Shown here: piece after piece, positions 9,322 through 18,516 of the stretch
How the letters are laid out: each line of letters opens with the position of its first letter
How positions within the stretch are numbered: position 1 is the first letter of the stretch
Assembly: GCA_022712315.1 (NCBI GenBank)
Contig: JALAGS010000060.1
Location: 1-53,074 of the forward strand
Reading direction: 5' to 3'
Origin: Sphingobacterium sp.
Lineage (GTDB): Bacteria > Bacteroidota > Bacteroidia > Sphingobacteriales > Sphingobacteriaceae
DNA: 53,074 bases
The notes under the pieces: model-generated
What the model saw: the letters and a program-made list of their open reading frames with translations, nothing else
Databases searched by the model: none
Told to the model about the DNA's origin: nothing
Translations under genes and position numbers: made by a program

Positions 9322-9409
9322 AAATTGGGTTTGGTTTATAGTGTTCTTTTCGACACTAAAATCTTCCAATTTATCAATATATCAAAACCTCGATTTTGCT
9401 GAAAATGGT

Positions 9410-9453
9410 GCGTAACAAAACACAATCGATTGCGTTTTGTTACGCAATCGATT
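9410..9453. promoter_or_regulatory. overlapping alternative inverted repeats upstream of susC
   Basis: GCGTAACAAAAC (9410-9421) and GTTTTGTTACGC (9434-9445) form a perfect 12-bp inverted repeat around the palindrome CAATCGATTG, so 36 bp are almost fully symmetrical. A second perfect repeat, AATCGATTGCG (9424-9434) and CGCAATCGATT (9443-9453), overlaps it, so in RNA or single-stranded DNA only one hairpin could form at a time. There is no T-run after it on the minus strand. A dimeric regulator's operator or a leader switch for the locus is an inference. Confidence 0.5.
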
Positions 9454-9568
9454 TCGCTATTTTCAAAATGTTAAAAAATCTTAATTTTTTTGTAACGTCA
9501 AAAACTTTTTCCATAAAATATATTGCATTTTGTCCATATATGCAGTAATTCCTTAAACCAAATGCTCA

Positions 9569-11785
9569 TCAAGGAAACTCCACAACGTACGTCCGATTAT
9601 CGCGCCAGGTATTGTACGTACTTTTTCCAACTTGATTAATCACGTAGCCAAAACCCCGATCAGGGCCGTTTGATAAGCTGTTGTTGCAAATATGTTTGAG
9701 CCTTACGCCGGGTTTGACCGGCACTTCCACCGAACTTTCGATCCGAATCGGATTGACCAGCACATCGTATATTCCAAATGCATAAGCCTCATGTTGCACT
9801 ACTTCATTGGCAACTTTGTAAGCTGCAAAGCCGTCACGTGTACCCTTCTCACTTCGATAGGCCGCCTGATTCGGCGCGTCATAGGGGCTTTCACATTGAA
9901 AGAAGTAAGTCCGGCCATAATTACCGGTCCAATAGGTTTGATACTCCTGAAAATGCTCATTGAACAGAGCATACATGGTCATATAGTCTCCATTGACCAC
10001 CAAACCATTGCGTGTCGTATTAATATCCCAGCCAACACTTCCCTTCACACCGTGATCGGCACGCCATATCCAAAAGTGGTCGCCAATCACATCATTGCTA
10101 TTGATAACAACCGATTGGTCTACATGGACTTTATCAGCCCGAAATCCGCCAACACGCAGAAATAGATCCGCCAGCAGAGTTGGGTTATCGGCATGTCTTA
10201 TCCTACTTTTTTCCGGACCGACCTGAATCAAACTATGCGAACTATAATGTGCATCAAACATCAATGAGGCAACCGTAACACCCGGGACATCATCTACGGC
10301 TATTGCAGTATACGGATTGGCCGAACCGGGGATCAGGGTCGCCAAACCAAGTCCGAGTATGATGGTATTGGCCTTGCTGACATGAAGAGGTTCGGATAAC
10401 TCATACATGCCGGGTGTAATCAGCAGATGCTTTCCTGCCTGCAGCTGCCGGTTCATTTCCGCTGCTGACACACCTGGTTTCACGACATAGAAATCTTTTT
10501 CTATGTCAATGATATCACCCGCTCCCATATTATCCCGCGTATAGGATACGCCTGTATGATTATGTTTCAATGCGGGACGGAAAACCTTGTAGCGCCCATC
10601 TTGATCAAAAAATACAAAGGGCTTCTCCCGGATAACCGGTGTCGCCGGAATGATGGTTACATTTCCCCCTTTTGCCCAATTATTTTGATAAGTACTTTTA
10701 TCGACAGTTGGCCCAAAGTCTACGCCCTGAAAACAGTAGTTGTATTTAATTTCTTCAAACTTCCCTCTTCCTTTATTTAAAAATGAGTTACGTGTATACC
10801 ATTGCTGTTGATTTTTAGAACCTGCGGCCGCTTCAAAATAACAATCTGCCGTATAGCCACCACTGACCCATCCATTTGCCCATTGGTTGCGGACGACCCG
10901 TGTGGAATAAATACGCCGCAGGGGTGCCGCCTGTGACACCGCCCATTTGAAGGTTTCTTCTTCCTCATAGCTCTCCGGACCAATGACAGACAGATTCTCG
11001 GCAGACCGCCAGAATGTACAGGTTCCATTTCCGTTGGCGAGATGGGGCGGTGTATGTATATTGGAAACGGCAACATCATAAGGCACCTGACCCAATCCTG
11101 CGATCTGTACATAAAATGGGATCTTCAATAGCCCGGCATCCTTATAGTCGCCCGACTTAAAGAGCAGCGCATAACGGTTGGGGCTAAATTCTTTGCCGAA
11201 CATCTGCTCATGGAGCTGATTGACCTCCGTGCCTACACGTACTTTATTGTCGGCCGGACTGTAGATAAAGGTATTTTCACCAAAGAGTTCAAGTTCCATC
11301 CCCATACGTGCAACAAACTCTCCGTTGATGGTCTTGATCTCATAGTAGTAGTCATAAGGGCTTCCTGTTAAAACCTGATCGATAAATTGAGGTTGCGTGA
11401 CTTTAGCAATGGTCTGGTAGTCGCCCAGCCGGCCCTTGCTCCGCCGGATAAGAAAGGGGCCTTTCGACTTTTTATCGATCAGCCGCTTACTAAAGTCGAG
11501 GCATATCTTTCCCTGCCGGACGAAGACGTCCGGATGTTCGGTTTGGGGCTTATCTTTCACCGCTGCGGCTTGCGGCCTGGCTTTCGTCGCAGCTATTTCA
11601 CCTAGATCATTTGCACTTTCCGCAAGCTCACGTGGATCAGATTGATGTGCCACGACGGCGGTTACAGTAGTTCCCTGCGCCTCGGTATAGGCTACTTTGC
11701 TTAGATTAGCGTTTGTTTTTGCATAAGCAGCCTGCATCATCAATATGGATACAACAGGCATAACATAGTTTCTCAATGGCTGCAT
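9569..11785 (-). CDS. secreted right-handed beta-helix protein, probably glycan-active
   Basis: 738 aa with a signal peptide (VVSILMMQAAYAK). After an Ala/Thr-rich linker comes a fibronectin-III-like segment (about 85-165), then a long region resembling parallel beta-helix proteins. Phrases such as SPNRYALLFKSGDY, WAVSQAAPLRRIY, LITPGMYELSEPLHV, LGLGLATLIP, WIWRADHG and YDAPNQAAYRSEKG match, from memory, a group of exported actinobacterial and Bacteroidota proteins often mislabelled 'adenylyl cyclase' or 'coagulation factor 5/8 type'. No activity can be read from the sequence. Location beside GH2 and SusC/SusD suggests polysaccharide cleavage. It lies 12 bp after the GH2 gene, in the same operon. 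Confidence 0.7.
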   Translation of the reverse strand: MQPLRNYVMPVVSILMMQAAYAKTNANLSKVAYTEAQGTTVTAVVAHQSDPRELAESANDLGEIAATKARPQAAAVKDKPQTEHPDVFVRQGKICLDFSKRLIDKKSKGPFLIRRSKGRLGDYQTIAKVTQPQFIDQVLTGSPYDYYYEIKTINGEFVARMGMELELFGENTFIYSPADNKVRVGTEVNQLHEQMFGKEFSPNRYALLFKSGDYKDAGLLKIPFYVQIAGLGQVPYDVAVSNIHTPPHLANGNGTCTFWRSAENLSVIGPESYEEEETFKWAVSQAAPLRRIYSTRVVRNQWANGWVSGGYTADCYFEAAAGSKNQQQWYTRNSFLNKGRGKFEEIKYNYCFQGVDFGPTVDKSTYQNNWAKGGNVTIIPATPVIREKPFVFFDQDGRYKVFRPALKHNHTGVSYTRDNMGAGDIIDIEKDFYVVKPGVSAAEMNRQLQAGKHLLITPGMYELSEPLHVSKANTIILGLGLATLIPGSANPYTAIAVDDVPGVTVASLMFDAHYSSHSLIQVGPEKSRIRHADNPTLLADLFLRVGGFRADKVHVDQSVVINSNDVIGDHFWIWRADHGVKGSVGWDINTTRNGLVVNGDYMTMYALFNEHFQEYQTYWTGNYGRTYFFQCESPYDAPNQAAYRSEKGTRDGFAAYKVANEVVQHEAYAFGIYDVLVNPIRIESSVEVPVKPGVRLKHICNNSLSNGPDRGFGYVINQVGKSTYNTWRDNRTYVVEFP

Positions 11786-11797
11786 AAGTTTACTTTT

Positions 11798-14539
11798 TTA
11801 AGGCTGATTGATTTTGATTTTTTTTAGTCGGATGGCATTCAGTATAGGCTTTCCTTTCTTAGCGACAAAGGAGATCATCAGATTGCCGTCACCTTGCACT
11901 TGCAGTGGAAATTTTCGGTGGAGCACCTTAAATGCCCCCACTTCGCCAAGTACATTTATGTCCGCAGCAAGAATATGCTCCCCGATCCGGATATCAAAAA
12001 TTCGATCGATGGACTGCTGTTCCTTTTTTTTCCCTTGCTGTTCGAGATCATACAGGAGATTTTCCTTGTGATTCGGCGCTTCCAATTCGGCAAAGAACAA
12101 TTCAATCTCGTAATTGCCATTCGGCAGATCAAATCGGTAGGATTCCAATCCCTGCAGCTGCGTCTGAAAGAGCGGATCATCACCTGTACCACGAATATTG
12201 ACGTCGGTCCCTAGATTTTCCCGACCGGTATTTTTCAGACGATATTTCTCTCCCCCTATATATCCCCAGCTCCCCGTTTCATAGGGCTGGTCTGGGAACC
12301 ATCGATTTCCCATGGAGTCAATATACTCCCGGTTATCGCCCGTGTTAATGCGGAGTTCCTCCCAGTCCTTGTCCTTCTTCAGATTATAGGGCAACACCTC
12401 ACAATCCAATACAGATTCATCAACCCCGCTCAATTTCCCCTCATGGAAAGCCACCGCTTTGACCCGGTGGGATCCGCGGCTTAAGTTTACAGCCCAAATT
12501 ATCATCCGATCCACAGGTTTCCTTGCGCCCAACGACACACCATCAAGCAACAGTTCCACAGAATCCGCATTACTGAATATGGGCAGCTTTAGCCATCCTG
12601 AACCTATCAATGCTCGTCCAGGATCAGTCCGTATGCCCCATTTTTTTCCATGGGTGATACCGATCTCAATAAAAGGTTCAGTTTTTAAATATGCTTGATA
12701 GAGAAAATACGTGTTTTTTGCTTTTCTATCCCAGGTCAACAATCCTTTAGTATTGATATGCGGCATGCTTTCTTCGCGGGTTTCGGAATTAAAATCCGAG
12801 AGATTCCATGCCGCCCCGCCGGAAACAAAGGGCTTCTGTAAGATCTCGTTGAGATATCCCTGGTGGTATAGGACGGCATACTCAACGCTTTTGTCGAAAC
12901 GTATTGGTTTATCGGCATGTATGCGATAATCGGCATCTGCCCCATATTCGGTCACCAAGAGGGGCTTGTCGGGCAACTGCTGATGAATATGTTCTAACTG
13001 CCTCCCAAAATCAGCAATCTGACCACCATACCAGCCTGGATACAGGTTCCAGCCTACAAGCATGGGAATTTTGGTCAGACCTGTCCGATGATATAGATCA
13101 AAATTGCCGTGGTTGGCAATCATGGTATAACGGCTTGAATCTTCGCTGCGTGTGAGAATTTCCAATTTTTGGGCCAGTGATACCACCGATTTAAAGTAGG
13201 TTTCCTGACGTTCCTTGTTTTTTGGGAAATGGGGACGAAGGAATATTTCGTTCATATACCCCCAGATAATGATGCTTGGATGGTTAAAATATTGCCGGAT
13301 CATTTCTTTCTGCATCTGAAAACTATGATCGGCAAAAGCAGGACTTTCTGTAATCTCATTCACTAGCGGAATTTCTACCGATGCCAGGATCCCGAGGCTG
13401 TCGCAAGCTTTCAGTATCGCGGGATCCTGCGGATAATGGGCTACACGCAAGAAATTGCCACCCATCGCCTTCAACTTCACAAGATCCTGTACCTGCAGCT
13501 CTTCGGGCACCGCATTGCCCATCCCTGGAAAATCCTGATGTCGGCTTGCACCGATTAATTTCAGTGCTTTGCCGTTTAAGAAAAAGCCCTTTTCGGCATC
13601 AAATGAAAACCAGCGAAAACCAACGGGATTATCCAGCCGGTCCAGCTGTCGGCCCTTGGAATCATAAATCCGCGTTATCAAACGATACAAATACGGCACG
13701 TCTGGCGACCACAATCTTGGCTGCTCAATTTGGGACATGTCCAAACGGAAATTGTGACTAGCATGGGGCTTCAGGCTTTCTTTTTGCCGTACCGTTTTTA
13801 TTGTCACCCCATCAGCATCGACAAGCGTAGTTTCAATGAAAATGGCTTGTTGCGCTCCTGAAGCATTACGAATATCTCCATCAAGATTGATCTTTGCATT
13901 TTGCTGTGCATCAACCTTTGCGCTTACCCGCAAGCCATTGCTTCCATACCTGGCATCTGCAAAATGAATCTGATCCAGCAGCAGCAAAAACACTTTCCTA
14001 TAGATGCCGCCAAAAAAAGTAAAATCACCGCTTAATGGTGCAATATCAGGGTTGTAGCGGTTGGTTACTTGGATAACTACGGTATTTTTTACATTTTCCT
14101 TCCGGATCAGATAATCCGTTATATCTACATTAAAAGCAGTATACCCGCCTTGATGTGCTTTGATCTCTCTTCCATTGACAAGGATTGCTGCTTCCTGATT
14201 GGCAGCACCGACATGGAGCACTATCCGTTTATTTTTCCAGGCAGTCTTCCAGTAAACGGCATTTTGATACTGTGTATCACCGCGATAATAGCCCGGCGTA
14301 TCGTCCATCACATCATCTACATTCCAGCTATGCGGAAAACTCACGGTTTGCCAATTTTGTTTCTGATTAGCTAAGTGGCCCACGGAATCTGCTTCTTTCC
14401 TAAATTTCCAGTTTGACGAAAAATCTACCGAGGTTCTCCCGTCCCGCAGTGTTTGTGCGTGAACAGTCCCCGAGAAAAATAGATAACCTAGGAAGTATAA
14501 GGTAATGATTTGTTTAATTATAATATTCATGTATAGCAT
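11798..14539 (-). CDS. glycoside hydrolase family 2 enzyme with C-terminal malectin-like domain
   Basis: 913 aa, exported (signal peptide LGYLFFSGTVHAQ). The order is a GH2 sugar-binding jelly-roll (about 35-190), an immunoglobulin-like domain (190-310), and a TIM barrel (about 315-600) with the acid/base Glu431 in WGYMNEIF and the nucleophile Glu531 in LLVTEYGAD. Bacterial Ig-like segments and a malectin-like carbohydrate-binding domain (about 755-905) follow. It acts on a beta-linked glycan (galactoside, glucuronide or mannoside; the family cannot be refined from motifs). Its ATG directly abuts the TAA of the sensor gene, which suggests translational coupling; Met4 is an alternative start. 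Confidence 0.9.
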   Translation of the reverse strand: MLYMNIIIKQIITLYFLGYLFFSGTVHAQTLRDGRTSVDFSSNWKFRKEADSVGHLANQKQNWQTVSFPHSWNVDDVMDDTPGYYRGDTQYQNAVYWKTAWKNKRIVLHVGAANQEAAILVNGREIKAHQGGYTAFNVDITDYLIRKENVKNTVVIQVTNRYNPDIAPLSGDFTFFGGIYRKVFLLLLDQIHFADARYGSNGLRVSAKVDAQQNAKINLDGDIRNASGAQQAIFIETTLVDADGVTIKTVRQKESLKPHASHNFRLDMSQIEQPRLWSPDVPYLYRLITRIYDSKGRQLDRLDNPVGFRWFSFDAEKGFFLNGKALKLIGASRHQDFPGMGNAVPEELQVQDLVKLKAMGGNFLRVAHYPQDPAILKACDSLGILASVEIPLVNEITESPAFADHSFQMQKEMIRQYFNHPSIIIWGYMNEIFLRPHFPKNKERQETYFKSVVSLAQKLEILTRSEDSSRYTMIANHGNFDLYHRTGLTKIPMLVGWNLYPGWYGGQIADFGRQLEHIHQQLPDKPLLVTEYGADADYRIHADKPIRFDKSVEYAVLYHQGYLNEILQKPFVSGGAAWNLSDFNSETREESMPHINTKGLLTWDRKAKNTYFLYQAYLKTEPFIEIGITHGKKWGIRTDPGRALIGSGWLKLPIFSNADSVELLLDGVSLGARKPVDRMIIWAVNLSRGSHRVKAVAFHEGKLSGVDESVLDCEVLPYNLKKDKDWEELRINTGDNREYIDSMGNRWFPDQPYETGSWGYIGGEKYRLKNTGRENLGTDVNIRGTGDDPLFQTQLQGLESYRFDLPNGNYEIELFFAELEAPNHKENLLYDLEQQGKKKEQQSIDRIFDIRIGEHILAADINVLGEVGAFKVLHRKFPLQVQGDGNLMISFVAKKGKPILNAIRLKKIKINQP

Positions 14540-16492
14540 TTATGTTGGTCGATCCAGCGTATGCAGCACCAATTTTGTCCAACCTGATTTTTCATTTTTT
14601 TTATGTTTTGTACGACTTGTTGTCAATATATCTTTCACCTTGCTGGCATAATTCCAGCAGGTACTCTGCCTGATACCCAATTTCTGCGAAAGCTTATAGG
14701 AGGAAATCTCACCCTGATGGAAATGTACCAGATAAACCAGGTAAAAAGCTTTGTTAATCGGAATTCGTACGTTTTCAAAAATTGTATTATTCAATACAGA
14801 TTCTTCATAGGTACATTTGGTGCACCTGCGGCTATAGGGTGTCTTACCGGCACAATAATTATCATACCCACATTTTAGACAACGGTATTCTTTTTTCCAT
14901 TTCAATTCGGACAATACCTTATAACAAGTCTCCTTATCTGGGTATTTGACCCCGAACTCCTCAAAATTCATTTCTTTAGAGAGCACGCGGTCATCCGTTA
15001 TCCGTTCAATGTTATGCTGTAGGTTTTTGTTATCCTTTGCCAGCAACTGGTTCATACGGTTAATCTCTTCCGTTTGTGCCCATAGAAGGCTATTCATTTC
15101 TTTCAGATCGCGATTTTGGTCGTTAATGATTTCAGATTTTTCAACAAGCTCTTTCGATTTCTGCATTACCTCTAATGTGCGTTCCTGCACTTTCCTTTCC
15201 AGATCCCTGTTGTGCATCTCCTGAAGTTTTTCATTGATCTGCATCTGTTCAATAACTCTTTTTTGCGCCCGTTCCTTTTTATTTTTCAATAGCCGAACCT
15301 TATCATGAATAGCAAATGAGAGGAAAGTCATCTCCAGCACAAAACCAAATGTAATGCTGTAATGTCCGATAGAGCTGGGCAGAAAGCGTGCGTAGCCCAA
15401 CACATAGGTTACTTTTAACACAAACCCCAGGAAAAGAAAGGTATAGGCAAGCACGAAATACCGGGCCGGACGATATTTTTTTTTCCAAAGCCATATCCCC
15501 GAGAAAAAGGCGACCGACAACGGAACTATCTCAACAAATTTGTAGATAAACCAATTTTGGTTAAAACCCAAACAATACACAAAAAACAGAATTCTCAAGA
15601 TAATAATCCAGTTCAGCAACTGGTTCAATCGAGGTTCTCTTTGCTTTACATGCAGCAGGGATTTCGTAAATAGTAAGGCAAAAACACTGACACAGCAGAC
15701 AAAAACGGCCGTTGCGTATTGATTGAACCAGGGATTCCCGGGCCATAGATACTGGAAAGCAACGCCGTCGGAAGACATCTCATACAATCCTACACACACG
15801 ATATAGAGTACGTAATAGAGGTACTGGCGTCCTCTCACCGCAAAATACATCAGTAGATTATTAAAACTAAATAGAATAATCATTCCATAAAACAGGCCGA
15901 AAGTAAAGTATTCGGTCAGGGTATACTGAACAAAACGATCTAGGGTACGATAGACCAAAATTACGTTGACCATCTGTCTTGAACGTACTTTAAAATAGGC
16001 TTCGTAGGTTCCTTTCTCCAGTGTAGGAATTAAAAATTCAAAATTCTTATGCATAAATTGCCTATTCTCGAAATCGATCGAGGCTCCGGTCTGATAATGA
16101 GCAAATCCCCCCGCTCCATTGGGAATATATGCCTCCACCATGTCGGCGGTCTGATCAAACAGTTCCATCACCCGATCGCGGGATATCTGTTGGTCAAAAT
16201 GCATTCTCACCCGAAACCAATAGGTGGAGGATCGATTGAAGTTCTTGGGATAATACCGCTCGTTAGGTTTAAATTGCCGGGCACGTTCTGGCGATCGTAT
16301 TTCTTCAAATGAGAGCACATTGCTGCTGTCTTCGAGATAGTATACCTCTGCAGTTTTAAAAATATGTTCGGCAGTACCAGTCGATAAGGCTATAGGCTTT
16401 TGGGCAGATAGCAATCCCATTTGAAATAACAATAGCAAAATCACAAATCCGCGTATTTTCATCCTTTTTACGGTACACATAACTCGTCTCAC
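14540..16492 (-). CDS. 7TM-DISM membrane sensor fused to an IS1595-type transposase zinc ribbon and HTH
   Basis: 650 aa. In order: signal peptide (about 1-30), a periplasmic 7TMR-DISMED2-like beta-sandwich (31-180), a seven-helix 7TM-DISM membrane region (about 190-395), a long coiled coil (400-500), and a cytoplasmic end that matches the N-terminal part of IS1595/ISXO2 transposases. That end starts with the lead-in YPDKETCYKVLSELKW, then a zinc ribbon with Cys538, Cys541, Cys557 and Cys560, then the segment IFENVRIPINKAFYL and a helix-turn-helix (about 594-618, ISSYKLSQKLGIRQSTCW). The DDE catalytic domain is absent. I infer that a transposase DNA-binding module serves as the output of a membrane sensor, in place of the hybrid two-component or sigma/anti-sigma regulators usual in Sus loci. 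It lies between susD and GH2 of the locus it probably controls. Met11 is an alternative start. Confidence 0.85.
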   Translation of the reverse strand: MRRVMCTVKRMKIRGFVILLLLFQMGLLSAQKPIALSTGTAEHIFKTAEVYYLEDSSNVLSFEEIRSPERARQFKPNERYYPKNFNRSSTYWFRVRMHFDQQISRDRVMELFDQTADMVEAYIPNGAGGFAHYQTGASIDFENRQFMHKNFEFLIPTLEKGTYEAYFKVRSRQMVNVILVYRTLDRFVQYTLTEYFTFGLFYGMIILFSFNNLLMYFAVRGRQYLYYVLYIVCVGLYEMSSDGVAFQYLWPGNPWFNQYATAVFVCCVSVFALLFTKSLLHVKQREPRLNQLLNWIIILRILFFVYCLGFNQNWFIYKFVEIVPLSVAFFSGIWLWKKKYRPARYFVLAYTFLFLGFVLKVTYVLGYARFLPSSIGHYSITFGFVLEMTFLSFAIHDKVRLLKNKKERAQKRVIEQMQINEKLQEMHNRDLERKVQERTLEVMQKSKELVEKSEIINDQNRDLKEMNSLLWAQTEEINRMNQLLAKDNKNLQHNIERITDDRVLSKEMNFEEFGVKYPDKETCYKVLSELKWKKEYRCLKCGYDNYCAGKTPYSRRCTKCTYEESVLNNTIFENVRIPINKAFYLVYLVHFHQGEISSYKLSQKLGIRQSTCWNYASKVKDILTTSRTKHKKNEKSGWTKLVLHTLDRPT

Positions 16493-16514
16493 CCCTTTCT
16501 TTTGGTTATTGATG

Positions 16515-16555
16515 ACCGGATAGGCAACAGTATTCGGTTACGCAGCCTATCCGGT
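16515..16555. repeat. intercistronic hairpin between susD and the sensor gene
   Basis: ACCGGATAGGC (16515-16525) and GCCTATCCGGT (16545-16555) form a perfect 11-bp stem with a 19-nt loop. On the minus strand no T-run follows, so it is a poor terminator there. It may stabilise the upstream susC-susD message or mark partial termination. A possible -7 element, TAATTTTG, lies at 16574-16581 on the minus strand and could give the sensor its own start, with the hairpin in the leader. Confidence 0.5.
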
Positions 16556-16622
16556 TTTAGCAGATCAAAATAACAAAATTATCAGAAAGCACCTAGTTCC
16601 ATCGCAAGCCTGTCAATCGTAC

Positions 16623-18503
16623 TTATTCGACAATCTTATCGAGTGGTGGCACATTGTTTTCTGCTCCTGCATAGCCCTGGTTCTGATTGATCATCCCATT
16701 GGTATTAAATCGCTGTGCCGACGCGGGAACAGGCCATAACACATGGTATGGTGCAATCTCATAATGCACGCCTTGTACCGTCGGAACTTTATTACGATAG
16801 AATGAATTTTTTTCCATAATGCGATCGTAGAAGAAGTTTTTCTGCGAAAAATTGGCCATACTATATGTTTTGCCGTTATAGGCGGGAATGCCTGTCTGCG
16901 CAAAAATATAGGCTATACGCGTCAGCTCAGATTTACGGGCTTCCTCCCAAAATAATTCACGCGCCCTTTCATCGAGTACGGTACCGATATTGACTTTTGC
17001 CGCATTCTGCAGCAATGCGGCGTTTGCCCGTCCACGAACGGCATTGATATCTGCCATGGCCTGTGCCTGTTGCCCCTTCCACACGTAAGCCTCTGCCCGC
17101 AACAGATAGGTTTCTGCCAGCCGGAATACATACCAGTCTGTATTGGTTCCACGCGGTGGATTCCAATTTGGATCTTCGGCAAATTGATTGGTCGAGTTGA
17201 TGAAGACCTTATAATGTGGCCAGCCAAACCAGTGACGGATGGTGTCCAGGGAGCCATTGGTAAATACCTTATTGATATTGTCGTTTGTAAATTGCTGGAT
17301 CGGTTTTCCATACAGGCTGCTGATTGCAGGATCTTTTGAAGATTTGATCGCCGGATTGTTGTATACGAGATCTGTCATATCCATCCACATACCCTTTGCA
17401 TGACGATAGTCCGTATCATCTGTCCATATTTCTTTGGTGCTGTAATAAGTACCACGATAACGACCAATACCACGGCCGTACATCCGTGTAAGGGGTATCT
17501 CTGCATTCACCGCATCCACAATCGCCTGAAGCCCTCCCTGCGGAATTTTTAAATTGGCGAAATGCCAGGCTGGAACAGTATTTCGCATCAGCTGAGACCC
17601 CAGATCCGTACGCCCCTGTAATGTCTGGCGGTCGATTACCAAAAAGAGCGCTTCTTTATTGGCCGGAATGGCTTTATTATCCATGCGATGGAGATCCCAG
17701 ACGACATTTTTTGACAGATCCGCAGCGGTACTGCCAAAACGGTTTTTCATCAGGGCATATTTACCGCCATCAATTACTTTACTGGCTGCGGCGATAGCAC
17801 CATCAAAGTCACCCAATGCCAGGTCTATCTTTGTCAGCAAATGGTTGACGGCTCCATTGGTCACATCGCCTTTATTGACGCCATCCTTCACCCATAGCTG
17901 CGCAAACTCAAGATCTTCTTTCATCTTTTTCAGGATGACTTCTCTTTTGGTCGAATAAAAATCGTATTTCGGTGCTGAAAGATCTTTCAGCTGCAGGGGT
18001 ACATCACCAAATTCGTGCACTAATCTATAATAGAAATAAGCGCGATAAAAATAGGCCGCTCCGAGGATTTCATTTTTCTGTGCCTCTGAACTATATGTTG
18101 GGCGGTCGATATTGCTAATAATGGTATTTGCCGAACGGACCGCAGCGAAAAAGTTGGTCCAATACCAGCCTATTTTGTTGAAATCATCGCTGTTGAGATT
18201 CGCATCCGGAGTAATCAGCGAGACAAGATTCTGTGCTGGCGTTGCCTTGTCGGTAGTTCCTTCCACGGCAACGTCCGAAAAAATGGACTCAGACAGCAAT
18301 GGTGCAGAATCACCAAAAAATTCTCCCCGGGCAGCTTTTCCCAAGGCATTCAATACACCTTTAAGCGCATCGACATTATTTAGATTATCTGGAGAATATT
18401 GTGATAGCTGATCGGAGTCCAGAAAGCTCTTCTTACATCCATTTGCCGCCAACAATGCTATTGATGCTACTACGGCCGCTACTTTTATAGTTATTTTCTT
18501 CAT
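16623..18503 (-). CDS. SusD/RagB-family nutrient-binding lipoprotein
   Basis: About 626 aa from the ATG at 18503, which lies 13 bp past the susC stop and gives a normal lipoprotein signal peptide with Cys23 (LLAANGCKK). The longer frame begins inside susC and is less likely. SusD features include YWTNFFAAVRSANTIISNID, the helical repeat FYRAYFYYRLVHEFGD, and VFRLAETYLLRAEAYVWKG near the C terminus, followed by LFWEEARKSEL. It is longer than the SusD at 4616-6136. It would bind the substrate for its SusC partner. Confidence 0.95.
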   Translation of the reverse strand: MKKITIKVAAVVASIALLAANGCKKSFLDSDQLSQYSPDNLNNVDALKGVLNALGKAARGEFFGDSAPLLSESIFSDVAVEGTTDKATPAQNLVSLITPDANLNSDDFNKIGWYWTNFFAAVRSANTIISNIDRPTYSSEAQKNEILGAAYFYRAYFYYRLVHEFGDVPLQLKDLSAPKYDFYSTKREVILKKMKEDLEFAQLWVKDGVNKGDVTNGAVNHLLTKIDLALGDFDGAIAAASKVIDGGKYALMKNRFGSTAADLSKNVVWDLHRMDNKAIPANKEALFLVIDRQTLQGRTDLGSQLMRNTVPAWHFANLKIPQGGLQAIVDAVNAEIPLTRMYGRGIGRYRGTYYSTKEIWTDDTDYRHAKGMWMDMTDLVYNNPAIKSSKDPAISSLYGKPIQQFTNDNINKVFTNGSLDTIRHWFGWPHYKVFINSTNQFAEDPNWNPPRGTNTDWYVFRLAETYLLRAEAYVWKGQQAQAMADINAVRGRANAALLQNAAKVNIGTVLDERARELFWEEARKSELTRIAYIFAQTGIPAYNGKTYSMANFSQKNFFYDRIMEKNSFYRNKVPTVQGVHYEIAPYHVLWPVPASAQRFNTNGMINQNQGYAGAENNVPPLDKIVE

Positions 18504-18516
18504 GTTCTTGATTCGT

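Noticed and set aside
9322..9369. TTG start giving a 1073-aa SusC
   Set aside because: It puts 16 extra residues before the signal peptide; the ATG codons at 9321 and 9315 give a normal one.
14540..16492. Reading the sensor gene's end as an inserted IS element
   Set aside because: The frame is continuous through the coiled coil into the zinc ribbon, no inverted repeats or target duplications are seen, and the DDE domain is missing; a fusion protein fits better.
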